The notes: generated by a model from the letters alone, not told the origin. A stretch of DNA of 40,201 bases from Irineochytrium annulatum (GCA_027600665.1 JADGJL010000118.1:1-40201); one strand, 5' to 3'; shown: positions 20,414 to 33,054, counted from the first letter of the stretch. Program-made: numbers and translations.

Positions 20414-23400
20414 TTATGATATTAAGCACTTGTCATCATCCCTTCTGCCACGCCTCCGCTGACGGGCTAGCGGCGCCTCCACGGGCACCGGCATATCGCC
20501 ACGCCTTCTGAACCGGTCCATGTCCGCTTGTTTTAATCGACTAACAGCCAAGAGTTCCCCAGCGTCGGCAGCCTTTGTATAGAATTCCGCCGCCGTCTCT
20601 AGGTTTCTGATCGTGCCGATGCCATGCTCGAAAAAGTAGCCCAGAGCGAAGAGACTTCCAGCATGCCCCTTCTCCGCCGACTTCTCCGCCCAATACAACG
20701 CCTGCTCGTTGTTTCTCGGCAGCGCCCCATCCACCCCTTTTAAATAGAGGTCGGACAGCGCGTGCTGGCACTCCGCGTCGTCCCCCTCCACCGCGCCTCG
20801 GCGGTAAAGGTCCACTGCCTTTTTTTTGCTTATGGGCGCGCCGAGCCTCCCGGTCTCGTGTGCTTTGGCCAAGCTCGCGAGACACGGACCATGATCGTAC
20901 TTCACGCCCTCGTGTAGCATAGCGAGAGCATAGTTGTAATCCGGCGGGATGCCTTCCATGCCTTGCTCGTAGATGGTGGCCAGGAGGAACAAAGGGTACG
21001 GGTGAAGGCGGTCCGCAACTATTACAAGACAAGGCGTTTAGCATAAGGCGGGAGAAAACGAGACGCAAGTGTACAGACCATCCGCGGCTTTTTTCAGCCA
21101 CTCTACCCCAAGCGCGACGTCCTTCTCCGTCCCCAGCTCGCCATTCAGCAACGCCCTGCCGTAGCGATACATCCCCAGCTTGTGTCCCTGCTCCGCTGCA
21201 GCCTTGTAAAATGTGGATGCGGCCGCCAAGTCCATCCTGCACCCTTTCCCATTCTCGAGGCAGCTACCGACCGCATATGACGCGGACGGATGATTCTGTC
21301 TGGCGGCGCGAAGGAACTGTGGGCAAGCCAGCTCGTCTGCAAAACTCGTCAGATAAATGAGCTTCCACATTTAGAAGCAAAACTACTCACACTGACGATC
21401 CTCGGCATATGCCTTTCCGAGATAATACTGAGCCTCCGGCATCCCGTGATTGCCCAGCCGTATCAAGAGTCTGAACCCCTCCTCCTTAAGCTTCTCCCTC
21501 TCCTCAACCTCTAGCACGTCCCCGCTGCTCTCAATGCAAAAGGTCGCCAGCCTGAAAGTCGCGTCCGTCTGCGAGGTCGAGTCCGTGGCCTTCTGCACGT
21601 TTCCCCTCAGTTTGATGAGCATTGACGTCCGCCCCGCCGTCCCCGTCCTCCTGGTTACGTACCGGCGGAAAGTCGGCCGCGAGAGCGTCGAGGTTATCTC
21701 ATCCACACCCTCACGGCCGTCGAAGCCAAGGCTGAGGTCATAGTTGTCGCTTAACGGCGGCGGCGGGATGGACGGAGGCGGAGGCGTCGGGCTTGGTGGC
21801 GGTTGCGGAGCGCCAGGGTGTGCGGGTGGCGACGTGGATGAGGAGGGCGCGGAGGATCGCTTGTAGGGGTCAAGGGTAGGAGCAACAATTGAACCCTTCA
21901 ACGACTGCTGAGGGTGGCCCGGCATGAGCTTGGATATCCTAAAATCCGCCACGAGTCCACCCGAGTCCGGGTAGAACGACAAGCGGCTCGTGGCGGACTC
22001 GTCGAACGAGCGCGGGATCGGCGGCGCTGGGTTCACGCCCAAGAATGGCTGATGCTGAGGGCTTGATGAAAGCAGCTGAGACTGAGGCCTTGGCCGCGGT
22101 ATCGCTATCGGCGCGGGGTGAGACTTCCGCTCGTGCAAGGTGACGGTTGACTGAGGTGGTGACTCCTCCATAATTGCGCCGAGCACAGCCGGGTCTTGAA
22201 CCAAGTACGGCGCGTGATTCGCAGGCAGGGCCTGGTTCTTAATTAGCGTGTCTTCGGATTTTAAAGTCTTCAAGGTCTCCACATGACCGAACGGCTCGTT
22301 CTCGGCCTGACGAGGAGATTGTTGCATCGAGGGATGCAACATACGGCTTTGCACTGGCGTTACATAGCGGTTGTCGTGAAATGAAGCTTGCGGTGGCACT
22401 TGCGGCGATTGCGCACGGGAGTGATTTTGAAGGTAAGAGTCCTGGCTGTACTGCATGGACATCCGAATATCCCCGCCACCCGTAGGAACGAAATTCCGCG
22501 GGGCCAAGAACGATGTCCGCGGTGGAAGACGTGTCGCTTGCGAGTGACGGACTGCCGGTGATGGCAATGGTCGGGCGACGTGTCCATCGCTCGACTGAAT
22601 CCTTGCCATCGCGGGGAAGTACTCCTGGCTTGTTGACGTCGTCGGGAAAGTTTGGGACTGCCTGATTGACCTTCCCGCAACTGGCATAGGATGTGGCGGC
22701 GCGAAGTTTTGGGGGTTGATAAACTGGTCTGGTGTCGGGTACGCCATTTGCCTATCGGCAGTGCCGTTGACATTTTTGCCGGACGCGGCCGAGAAGTAGT
22801 TGAAAAGGATAGGGTTGCCCGTCTCAGGGGTGGGCGTATAAGTCGATGTGGTGGACATTTTTGCTGTGGGTTGCACGTAGATGCGTCGAGGTGCTTGTCG
22901 AGGAGGGGTTTGCGGAGGGGTTGAAGACGAGTGTGTGAGCAAGGGTTTTGAGCTGTCTCGCGGCGGGCTGCTAAGAGGAAGTCTCGCGAAGCCATCGCCC
23001 GGGGCTAGCGAGACCGGAACCTCAGTAGCATCTGACGCAAGCACGTCGAAAATCGCGGTTGTCTCCAGAGGCTCGATCGTGCAAGCTCCTTCCAAATTCG
23101 ATGCTGAGGATGTCCAATCCTCCGGTGGTGCCGGCCTCCGCACTGTGAGGGGTGGGCCTAGCCAACCCGGAGGCGGGCCTAGCCAACCCGGAGGCGGGCC
23201 CTCCGGCGGTGGTGGCAGCGTCGGCTCGCGAAAGACGTTGTCTATGATCACACCACCTTCACGCGTTGGGGACTCCACAAGCCCTTCTGCACCCCTCAAA
23301 TTATCCATGGACGATAACCGCGGATTTATGATGGGAGGAGGGCTGAGCGGAGGCGTCGGCATGCTAGATGAGGCCGTCGAGTCGTTCGACGCGTGCTTTC

Positions 23401-23756
23401 GGAAGACGGGAAGCGCGGGGCGGTCTCCAGGGGCGGGCTTTGGCGTGATCCGGAGGGTCTTGGCCCTGTCAAGACCATCACCAGCGTCGGCCAATCCCGA
23501 GGACGACACGACAATGCTCAGGCCGTGAACATCATGCGGTGGGGGCGCTGGTGGCGGCAGCATCCCGTCATCATAGGAATCCATCGTGATCGCCCCAAAG
23601 AAGAGCAGGTCTTCTTCCACTGAAGTCCGAAAGAAGCTTGGCGACGCTGGCGGAGACTCATGACCGCCCCTAAACGGATCGTCCTCGTCTGAGCGGCTGG
23701 CTATCCAAGGACGTCAGCATCCAGGCTTCCTTGAAGACCACTTACATTTCCGGCAT
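20414..23756 (-). CDS. SKT5: Skt5/Chs4-like chitin-synthase activator with Sel1 repeats
   Basis: Four exons: 23746-23756, 21391-23696, 21079-21336 and 20414-21018, giving 1059 residues. The first 700 residues are Pro/Ser-rich and disordered, with PPPEGPPPGWLGPPPGW repeats. From about residue 745 there are seven or eight Sel1-like repeats, for example HPSASYAVGSCLENGKG, HKLGMYRYGRALLNGELG, and GHAGSLFALGYFFEHGIG. The protein ends RRRGRRDDDKCLIS: a basic patch plus CLIS, a CaaX box for prenylation. Skt5/Chs4 proteins combine exactly these parts and recruit and activate a chitin synthase at the plasma membrane. The 11-nt first exon (MPEI) rests on a good GTAAGT donor and an in-phase acceptor but is the least certain part. 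It is adjacent to calcipressin on the same strand. Confidence 0.88.
23154..23195 (-). repeat. 21-bp direct repeat inside the Skt5-like gene
   Basis: Two perfect head-to-tail copies (GGGCCTAGCCAACCCGGAGG plus one base) at 23154-23174 and 23175-23195. Each encodes one PPPGWLG unit, in frame. A recent duplication in a Pro-rich linker. Confidence 0.85.
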
Positions 23757-24092
23757 GGCGGGAAAGAGATCGGGAGGCTGGAGTTCTCGCGCGGCGCCGG
23801 CCCCGCAACGGCCGCGGCAACGGGGCCCGGGAAGCCGGCGGGCCGTCGCTGGCAGTCGTCGTCGACACAGAAGCCCGGGCCCATGATGAATGGAGCAGTT
23901 GGGGCCATTAGGGACGCCCAGTCGCAAACGCAGACTTCACCTGCAACACGGGGCAGCCATTTCCACAGCCATTTCCGCTGACTTAAAATACCTGTACAGC
24001 TTCAATTCTTGAACAAAATCGACGCAACGCGAAAAAGCTAAAGCTACGTTTCTTCTACCAACAGAGAATCTCTGGCGACCCCCGAGCCAATA
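23757..24092. other. intergenic region upstream of SKT5
   Basis: 336 bp between two minus-strand genes. The half next to SKT5 is GC-rich with short frames but no supported gene. Confidence 0.35.
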
Positions 24093-25164
24093 TCATCGTC
24101 GAGGTGGCATCGTTGTCGGCGGCGGCATCGCCGTTCGTGGTATCGAGGTCATCGACCCTTCCCAACCATCTCCCCCATCGTCTTCCAAGCTCTCCACTGA
24201 CACCGCGAACCGTGGCCCTCTCCCTGATGCCAAAACTCTATCGTCCCCATCGTCGCGGTCAGGCGCTGAGTCGACCACGATGATCGGCAACGTCATGTCC
24301 CACTTCATCGCCTCCGACCCATTCGAGCCCAAACTGTCATTCGACCTGCCGGCCTCGTCCGGCGGCGCTCCAAAGGTGAGGATTTTCCGCCGGTGGCTCT
24401 CCCGCGCCTCCAGCGACGACATTACTCTCTCCGCAATCTCGTCGTCATGCCACGTCCCTTCAGTCTCAAACGGCGTTCCCCGTGACGTATGATAAACTCC
24501 TCGATGCACCCCCCCTCTCAGATGAGGCGGTATTGCGCCTCTTCCAAGCCCGCCACCATCTGGCCGATCGTCCTCTACGTCCATGTCACCGCCATCCATC
24601 CCGTCGTCCAGCTGAAAGTCGCTCTGCAGCGAGTGCAACGCGTCCATCATGGCCTGCGCATAACCCCCCGGGTTCGGCCCCGTTTCGCGCGGTTGAACCC
24701 AGCCGACTGGTGGCGAGCCGGGTGGTGAGAGCAAAAAGTTCCGCTCAGGTTCCGGCACCTGCAGGCGATTCAGGGACATGCCCGCGGTGGGGTCGAGCAA
24801 ATTCATGTCCGTATGCTTTAGGAGAATGCGTCAGCAATGGCAGAAGACAACGTCGATTAACCTGGCCGAAGTACACGCGCATCGTCTTGCCATGCAGGTT
24901 CGCCGTATGAAGCTCTTCCCGCGCTCTGCGTGCATCTTCAGTTGAGTCAAACACGGCCAACACTCTGCTGAAGCTTTTGAGGAGGGACATGCGCACGACG
25001 TTGCCGAACGGTCCGAGCAGAGCTCTGAAATCATAAATACAACAGCCGGACGAGGCCAAGCCTAACCTCACATCTGCACCATCATTCTCAAAAGCCGACG
25101 GCGGGAGGTTTGTAAGGAGGACTGTGTTCGTAGCAGTCGGCTGGGGTTCCGCGGCCATGATCAT
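24093..25164 (-). CDS. RCN1: calcipressin (regulator of calcineurin)
   Basis: Three exons: 25067-25164, 24862-25024 and 24093-24815, giving 327 residues. Residues about 10-90 form an RRM-like domain (NTVLLTNLPPSAF, LLGPFGNVVRMSLLKSFSRV, KTMRVYFGQ). It is followed by the calcipressin signature FLLSPPGSPPVGW. Further on, LPIIVVDSAP resembles the PxIxIT-type docking site for calcineurin. The middle and the C-terminus (Gly/Asp-rich, ending PPPTTMPPRR) are longer than in animal RCAN (about 200 residues). Calcipressins bind and tune the Ca2+/calmodulin phosphatase calcineurin. The start at 25164 (MIMAAEP) is chosen as the first ATG; the frame is open further upstream. It neighbours the chitin-synthase activator, and in fungi calcineurin controls chitin synthesis, so the two may share a pathway (inference). 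Confidence 0.93.
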
Positions 25165-25634
25165 GCTCACGAACGCCTTCTCGCTGGAGACGATGCAGCG
25201 GTGGAGCACAACGAGATTCGTTCTCCACAACTTTGACTTCGGGCTTGAACTGAAGTGGAATTTGTCTGGTGGCAACTTAAAGAAGTACAAGGTTATGCGC
25301 AGACAAAGAAAAGAAGAAGAATTAAATGGAGTATCTCGATTGCATTAGTTTACGACGAAGCATCGCAAGGATCATTACAGCAGAGGCCGACCAAGAATGA
25401 ACCAAAACAGAAATATGCATAATTATACAAGCCAAATTTTACAAAAGGTAAGGGAGCGTGAGAGGTGTGCATTGAGTGTGGTTGTGTAGGGAGTGTGAGC
25501 ACGAGCCGCAGTAGATTTTGCAGGTTTGAGTGTTCAACTAAATAGATAGATAGGGGTAAAAATACTTGGAGGCAACGACGAAAGAGAACACAGCAATCCA
25601 AATATGCGAGCTTGACGTTTGCGCATACACACCG
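25165..25634. other. intergenic region upstream of calcipressin
   Basis: 470 bp, AT-rich, between two minus-strand genes. No gene or RNA recognised. Confidence 0.35.
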
Positions 25635-28133
25635 TCAAGAAAACTCGCCAATAAGATCAGCCACGTCTAGTTGAAAATCTGCTGCTTGCTGCAATTGCGC
25701 CGACGACACTTCCGTCGGGTGCTCCCTACTGCCTGAACTCGACTGCGCCGGGAATAGGGATCTTCGTGAGCTCGGGAGCGCTTGATAAGCGCCACGCCTT
25801 CGCCTCACAGTATCCGCCGACGAAGGAGTTGATTGAACAACAGGAGGTTGGACGCCTAAGGCGCCGAAGATCCCAGACCGGGTCTGAACCCGAATGTGCA
25901 AGAGCTGCCGAACGAGGATATCAAGATTTGGAAGGCAGAAGTTCGGATGATTCAAAGAAGCTATAAGACGCGGTTAGACGCCATTTTGTAATAGAGCGAT
26001 TGTACCCAGAATTGCGAAGTTCACTGCATCAGCAACATGATCCCTTTGAAAATCCATCAGCAGGTGACGTTGCGGCGCGAGGAAAGGGTTGTCGTAAGCG
26101 GCCAAGCCGGTAACCTCCTGACGATCATCAGCATTCGAGTATTCATCCTATTAAAACCTGCAACAAAGCCATTTCCTCGCATGCTCCACTATCCTGCTCC
26201 GTGGTCGATCCAGGCAACGACGGCCAATGCGTCCGATAAAACGACCCCAACGAATCCGTCAACAGTTGCAGGCACGTCTGATCCCACGCGTCCTCATCGA
26301 AATCCTCCATTTGCGCATCCTCCATCCCATCCTCCTTAACGTCATCCGCGCTATCCATGTCAATATCCATTGTACTTCTTCGGGAATGCGCGCTCTCGGC
26401 ACGTCCGTTTCTCGATCCCGCTCCCGCCTTCAATAAGAGAACCCGCTCCCACCGCTTTCGTATATGTTCAACGAACTCCTGGCACGCAATCAGGAGTTTC
26501 AGTTGCATGTTCGACCGGAGTAGAGGTGCTGGCGCCAAGACTGAAGGGAAGTGGCTGTCGACCAACGACCGAGCTTGCGCGATATTACCCAACATGATGT
26601 TCGATCGGATGACTGTAAGAATGACAGTTAGCAACGAATTAGGCGCCTACTTGCATCAAACCTTTGCGAATCGACAAAGTTTGTAACAACGCATCATCCT
26701 CTGCGTGAATTGCAACGTCAGAAATAAAAACATCAATGAAAAACTAGCCTTCTTTTACTGCTCCCGCCTTATCGTTCAACTTCTTGTATGTATCTTCATA
26801 CCCATGATGTAAAAGAAAGTTGGAAATCAGGGAATGTAAGACTCCGCCTGGAATCTCAACTTTGGATATCTGAGCAACGTTTGCCTTCTTCTCATCCTGC
26901 AAAGGCGTTAGTCGCCGACAAGTTACCAAATTTGATCCTACATCAATGCAGCCATTGATGTCGTATAGGAAATCCTCATCGCCAAAATTGAATGAAAGAC
27001 GCTCCGACGGACCGTGCAGGCCAACAATCGGATGCAACGTTTGTCCACGAACGCCACTAAAAGCAGTCCCCAGGTGGCGTCCGTTCAGGGTGAAGAATAT
27101 ACAACCGCGAGCGAACGAGTATCCGCACCCGACCACATCCCCCATCCCAAATCGCGGTCCATACGGCGAAATGTGGCCGTCGTGATGCTTATCACCGTCG
27201 TGGCCGCGATATCCGTAGGAATCCGGGTCCGATCCAGGGTGCTTGTTAGGTGCTATGCTCGGATCGGCAAGACCAACCGAAATCATCCTGTCATAAGCTT
27301 AGGTTCCAACATCGAAAGAAGTTACACTGACGATGTGTCTGCAGCACTCAAAATTTTAATCTCGAAGTAACCCACGAACTTCTTCGGACTAAGAGGTTGC
27401 TTTGTCCTGACAACCTTTTGGAAACATCAGATCGCGTGTTCGCTCATTGGAACGTACTAACCCCAACATCATACGTATGCTTCCCGTTTCCCGTGTATCG
27501 AACCGTCTTCCGATCTTTTAGCACCTCCGCGAAATTGTGTGGCGTGGGGTCTAGCTCCAGCGGCGGAGAAGACTCGCTCTCAAATGCCGCGTCGGAGGCT
27601 GTAAGGTCTATCCCATTAGGAAAACCGAACAACGCAGAAGATCCGTTTGTCACGCCATGCACGGAGGAGGCGGAAGACGAGCACCCATTTTCATATATGC
27701 TCGACTGGTCCGTGTTGAGACCCTTCTGCGACGAGCAAGGTGAAGGCACGGGCGCCGGGGCGCGTGCCGGCGGCAAAGCGAACGTGGTGAAGCAGTGATT
27801 GCGGGAGGCGATGAACGTGTTGAGCGAGTTCGACGCAGGGGTGGAGGAGGAGGCGGTCGGGGAGAACTTGGCGCTCGCCCTTAGATCCCGGCGTGTGGAG
27901 TCGGTCGACTTGTTCGATCGATGCGCGGTGCGGCCGGAGGAGCCGCTCCCGTTCCGGGCCACCGTTGTGGTCCGCGACGATGAAGCGCCGCCGAATGATG
28001 GGCGGGAGGCACCCCCCCGGCCCTCTCCTGAGGCACTGACGGACTCTTCGGCGTCCTCATGTGCTCCACTGCTGAGGATCATAGAGGAGTAGTTCCCCTC
28101 CAGGATATCGTGGTCGTCTTCCATCAGGTCCAT
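25635..28133 (-). CDS. RanBPM/Gid1-type SPRY-LisH-CTLH protein
   Basis: Seven exons: 27462-28133, 27332-27414, 26759-27287, 26662-26698, 26158-26612, 26006-26117 and 25635-25960, giving 737 residues from ATG 28133. Exon 1 is mostly Ser/Ala-rich and disordered, then the SPRY domain begins (VRYTGNGKHTYDVG, FVGYFEIKILSA, YGYRGHDG, YGPRFGMGDVVGCGYSF, LHPIVGLHGPSERLSFNFG). LisH follows (LHSLISNFLLHHGYEDTYKK), then CTLH/CRA helices (RSNIMLGNIAQARSLVDSHF and RHLLMDFQRDHVADAVNFAIL). The 45-nt last intron (25961-26005, CTAAC branch site) removes a stop at 25974 and joins AVNFAIL to ASLNHPNFCLPNLDILVRQL, as the family requires. RanBPM proteins scaffold the GID/CTLH ubiquitin ligase. Exon 5 carries a His/Asp/Glu-rich insert with an MDIDMDS stretch. 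Upstream exons beyond 28133 are possible. Confidence 0.9.
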
Positions 28134-29453
28134 GTCGATGACGGTCGTGGCAATCAAGGAAGCTTCGAGCCAGAGCGATGGCACTACGGTGTGCTCGTGG
28201 AAGATGAGGGCAAGCTCGCACGGGCGCCCGGCAACGACCCCGCTTGCACGAAGGTGGATGTAAAGCTAGGATTGCTTCTCGATGTGGGCAAAAAGCGAAC
28301 AGGTGCACTTCGCCGTGCCACACACTCAACAAGTGTTAAAGGTCTGTTGATGTATCTACAGGAAATAATGAGAAATGGAAGGCATGGCGAACAAGCCGTT
28401 CTTAAAGCTGCAGAACTTCGTTCTAAAGTGCTGGAAGGCCGTCCAACAGTACCTTCTATACAATCGACGATCTCGAATACTACGACAAGTTGACGCGTAT
28501 ATTGGGCTGTATTGGGCATAAAACGCGCGACGACGGCTATGTAATGGGAGTTGGGATGTGTTCGCAGTCCTGCCTGGCAAAGGTCTTTGACAGCTGGCGA
28601 GCATGGTGGCCCAGCTGATTCCCCGACGATATGTGCGAGGCCCATCGTTTGTTCCATGCGATTACTTTCACCTTCATTTTTAATCCCTTTTGATAACGCG
28701 ACGCTCATGCTGTTTCGCCGAGATTCCTGGTCACTAGTCTCAAGTCGTACTTCAGTGTCCGAATTAATGACGACTGGATCGGGGTGACATGCTTACGCCC
28801 TTGCCCCTTGCAGAGGCAGCACACTTGGGGTTTGAAGAGCTGGAGGTCTGAAGGTTGGGGAAAGCAAATTGATGCCGTTCTAAAGGGCTCCTTGTAGCCA
28901 TGATCGTGCACCTTCAGACGACATCGTTTTGCGTTCGCTTTAGGCCATGAGAGAGCTGATACGAGACTTATATTCGTGCAAGTGCATGGCGTACGGAGGG
29001 AGCTTATGATAGGAAACCTTGTCGCGAACATGGCCAAGTTGAGGTGTAGTAAGGTCGCTTAAGACCACATGGTGCCGGCTTATCTGTTGCGAAGCGTTAT
29101 CGTTGGGCAGTGGAACTAGTTGAAACAACGGCCGGCGAAATGATACGAACGGAAGGCGACAGTGTTGCCGAAGACATACACCTATTACATATACCAGATA
29201 ACGTTTTCAGTTGCGGCGGCTTACGGAATAAAAGTTCATCTTGCATGCTGCGCACCGCTTTCGCTCAGTCAACTTACTCTTGAGGTGCGTTTGTATTAAT
29301 AAGATTATGACGTCTTTCTAGAAGGGGTCCTACGAGGCTGTGGCGTTCATCCAATTTATCTTTGTTGCTGGTCACTGTTCAATCGAATATGTAAAAAACT
29401 AAGTGCAAAAAATAGAATACGGGGATAAAAACGTGAAGCAAAAACGTCCATCA
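28134..29453. other. 1.3 kb region with coding-like minus-strand frames, unresolved
   Basis: The frame of the RanBPM first exon stays open upstream to an AG at about 28272 and reads like protein (ELALIFHEHTVVPSLWLEAS). Another minus-strand frame begins at an ATG at 28708 and has a strong acceptor (TTTCCTGTAG at about 28358) in its path. These could be extra 5' exons of the RanBPM gene or a small separate gene, but no family match settles it. The part nearer IRE1 (28710-29453) shows nothing convincing. Confidence 0.3.
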
Positions 29454-32400
29454 TCACGACGAGAAGTAGTGTTGGAATTGCGATTCACTTCGTAGACCCT
29501 TGTGCTCGGCCACTGCGCTATATACATGCAAAAGGAGGGCGGGGAAGCGAGATGCAAAGTAGTTGTAAAACCCTTCCGGCAGGGACCCGAGAGTTCGCTT
29601 CACATCCGGCGGAAGATCTTGGTAGTGATGTTTCTGTATTGTTACGTGAGCGATAAGTGATATAGAATGTGCGTTACCTTATTCCGTAACGCTCGAAGAA
29701 GATCGTGCACTGACGAGCCATCGTATTTTCGGTACTTCCCAAGATTATCAATCAAAACGCGGTCGACCTTCCGTTGCCAGTCAGAGCCAACCGCTTTCTG
29801 CGCTCCCCGCTCCAAATGCTTCATCAGTGGGCTAGGTGGGTCCCTCTCCTCGACCTCAAACCGATCACTGACGTCCTGCAAGAACGCGAGTCGCTGCGTA
29901 CTGGTCCAAAAGAATGGGTGGGTCAAGACGGCCGCGGCATCTGGCCTCTTTTTGTAATCTCTCGATATCATCCGCCGGATCACATCCTTCGCCTCATGCC
30001 CATCCGACAAGGTGTCTAGCTTCGTCAGACGATGGTTGTTCTTGAGGATGTTTTGCTCGCGGCCGTATCGGTCGCCGAACGGATGTTGCCCCCCGCTCAG
30101 CACGTAGAAAAACACGCAACCTGCGGAGAAGATGTCGATTTTCCGCGTAATGCGCGTAGACATCGACGGCGACAGCAGGACCCACGTAGACGTATCGTTA
30201 TCCGAGGATGAGTTGTTGGTATTCGCCGGGGCTGGCACCATACACTCAGGAGCCCGCCAGCCAATCGTCCCACCAGCAGCGTGGTGAATGGTATTGTGAA
30301 ACGACGATTGGTCGTCAGCTAACCGCTTGCACAACCCGAAGTCGGAGATGAGGATGCGCGGGTAGGTGGAGCCATTCCCCCTTGCCGGAGCTATAAGGAT
30401 GTTCTGCAAAAACAATTAACTTTGCAAGAGATATATGAGGTTACCTGAGGCTTAATGTCGCGATGGACGATTTTTAGTGCGTGAAGGTGGTCGAGACCCG
30501 TCATAATTTGCCTCAGAGCATTATGAGGTTCCGCCATAATCGTCATCCGCAAAGTCGCTCGAAGCTCAGTGCGATGCTCCTCAAATATGTCGAACAAGGA
30601 GGCGGGGCACAGCTCAAGAGCAATATACATAAATTCCTCGGTTTCCTCCTACCAACACAGTTAGCCTGTTACCTCAAAGCGGCGTAAATACCTGATAAAA
30701 GTAGCGAATCACGTTTGGGTGATGGTCGCTGTCACGAAGAGACTTGACTTCATGATGAGCAATATCATAGAATTCGCGCAGGACACGCTTGATGGCCACT
30801 TCTCGACTCTCAAACGTACCCTTGAACACGATCGTCCCATGACTTCCTCGGCCTACGCAAAATTTAGGACAAGGACGATATGCTCATGTACGAACCCAGA
30901 ACTGTGTCAGACACACTCATGGTGCGCAGAGTGGTCTCCTTGAACACGAGCACGGCATCAGGAGCGACAAGATCAGTTGATACCGTCGTAACGGCAGCCG
31001 CCGCCTCTTTTGTTTCACCGGGCATCCAGTCGGGTTCATTCGTACTTGATTCGGGAGAAAGCAACATGGAGGGAACCTTCAATTTTTTCTTCTTGCGCGA
31101 ACTCTTTCCAGGCGACTCTGAGCCACTAGCCGCGTGTGTATCGACAATTCGGGTATCGCTGACAATGAAACCTTCCTCGGTCTTGACGCTCATCATCTGA
31201 ATCGTCCCAACATCCGATGACGGGTACGAATGTTGAGGTAGCAGCGGCCCCGCCTCCCCGGCTCCGTAGCCGTTGGCTGGGCGATCGCCGCCTTCCATTT
31301 CAGGGGTACCCCTAAAATGCATCCACAGCGCGGTAAAGAACACCGCGAGTACTGAGAAAGCCGCTAGCGAGATGATTCGAGTCCAGCCTCCCTCCATCAA
31401 ATCCAAGATGTCTTCAACGTTGTCGGATGCGCCGATGCCGAATAACGCCTCGATAAACATTCGTAGGCGGGTGCCGAGAACCTGATGGTGAGGTTTGGAA
31501 AGGTCTAGCAGCAACGGAATTCCGTTGTGTATGTAGTTATCTGCAACCGCGGGAATGACGGCTTTTTGGTCCCCAAGCTTCACCTCACAAGGCAAAATCT
31601 CAACAACAGCGACCTCGCCTATAGAAGGAACTGATGCCGAGGCTCCGATTCCTGCGACGACGTCCTCCCCAATGCCATCCATGTTCGAGTACTCCTTCGA
31701 AAAGACGTAGTACGTGTTGTTTATCGTGCCCACCCAAACATCCGCCGGAGCTTCATCTGTCGGTGGGCGCTTCTGTTTCCCCGAGTTTGGATGCGGGAAT
31801 ATCTTGTGCAGATTGTGGGAGTCTTCCGAATCTAGCTGCCCGACATCGAAGGCCGTCACTGCCGGCGACTTGAACAGCACTTCCCACGGATCTAGGAGAC
31901 AGTGAGCATACAATAAGGCAACTTGCTCACCATCAGAGTCGTTCTCGGCAATCAACATGCGGCCTTTAACAGAGGAAGAAATACGTCTGGACCGGTGAGA
32001 CGGCTGCAGCAAGTTGTCGTCTCCCTCCAAGTTAAGAAACTGATGGGGGATCGCAGCATTCCCGTACTCCCCCATCGTGATGTTCCACCTTCGAGAAGTC
32101 AGCTCCAATACAGGAATAAAAAGGGGCGCCATATGCAAAAAAGCATACTTGATTGCCTGTGTTTCGTAATCCTTTATCAGCATAATGTACTCCGTCCGTG
32201 AAATCATAATGGGAGCATTTGCAGCAGGCCCATCCCATTGGTCAACAGACTCCTCGTCGCCAAAGGACCGAATGATCATGCCCGTAGTCGGGTCGATCGC
32301 CAGCAACCGAGTAACCTTCTTCGGCATGTACACTACCCCATCTTTAGTGAAAGGGCCAGAATTCACCATCTCCTTGATCGAAAGGTGGAGCCGCTACAAC

Positions 32401-32899
32401 GCCGTGGTCAGACACAATCTTTATGCAGCTGCCAAACCTTAATCGGTTCCCCAGGGACCATGTGGTAAAGATCCCCATCACCCATAGGTTCTGGAATGAA
32501 GATGCCCTCTTTGTCAATCTGAGGCAGGCCAGAGTCGGCGTCCAACGGCGCGATCTCGCTCGGAGTCGACGAGGTAGGCTTGACCGCGACCTTGACGAGA
32601 GGTCCCCATCCATCAGCGGTCGACCACAGCGTTTGGCCTGTCGGGACATGAACGCCGTGCACGTATCCGTCTAGCGTTGCCACAATCAGCAGGTCTCTTG
32701 CGTCGAAGTCCGGCGGCATCGTCAGTGATAGGTCCGGGGTCTTCGCCAGACGATCGGTCAGGGCAAGCGAGTGGGGGCTCGACGAGATTGCAGCATCCAC
32801 GACGGCAAGCGCCGGCCCGCCCGGTATGCATGCCACCAGATTCCTTATCGTCGAATACAGAAGCAGTAGCCTCCGTGCTGCATCGGCCCGGATCCGCAT
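29454..32899 (-). CDS. IRE1: IRE1 unfolded-protein-response kinase/endoribonuclease
   Basis: Six exons: 32414-32899, 30896-32372, 30692-30852, 30445-30648, 29678-30403 and 29454-29633, giving 1077 residues. The first 40 residues contain a signal sequence (RRLLLLYSTIRNLVACIPG). The lumenal sensor follows with the beta-propeller-like repeats LLIVATLDGYVHGVHVPTG and VVYMPKKVTRLLAIDPTTG. One membrane helix lies at about 495-515 (IISLAAFSVLAVFFTALWMH). The kinase begins near 654 with LGRGSHGTIVFKG, has IVHRDIKPQN and SDFGLCKRL, and is joined to the KEN RNase domain (RALRNKKHHYQDLPPDVKRT ... LPEGFYNYFASRFPALL), which keeps the Asn and His needed for RNA cleavage. After WRAPECM there is a Ser/Thr/Asn-rich insert of about 25 residues before RKIDIFSAGCVFFYVL. 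IRE1 senses unfolded protein in the ER and splices the HAC1/XBP1-type mRNA. Confidence 0.97.
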
Positions 32900-33054
32900 G
32901 GCTGATGAAAGCTCGCCAGAGCGACGAGTTCTGGGGCGATGATGTGGGACCTTCGATGTGTAACACAAGCGTGGAGTTTACTGCGCTTAGTCGCTTGGTC
33001 ATTCTGTGGTGACTTTTTACAACATTGAGAACCGAGACCATCTAGCATCCAGAA

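Noticed and set aside
25974..25976. In-frame TAA in the RanBPM-type gene, suggesting a truncated protein or pseudogene
   Set aside because: A 45-nt GT..AG intron with a CTAAC branch site spans it, and removing it restores the family's CRA segment.
28059..28493. Plus-strand frame of 144 codons over the RanBPM first exon
   Set aside because: Overlaps the minus-strand gene, has no recognisable domain and no splice link to neighbours.
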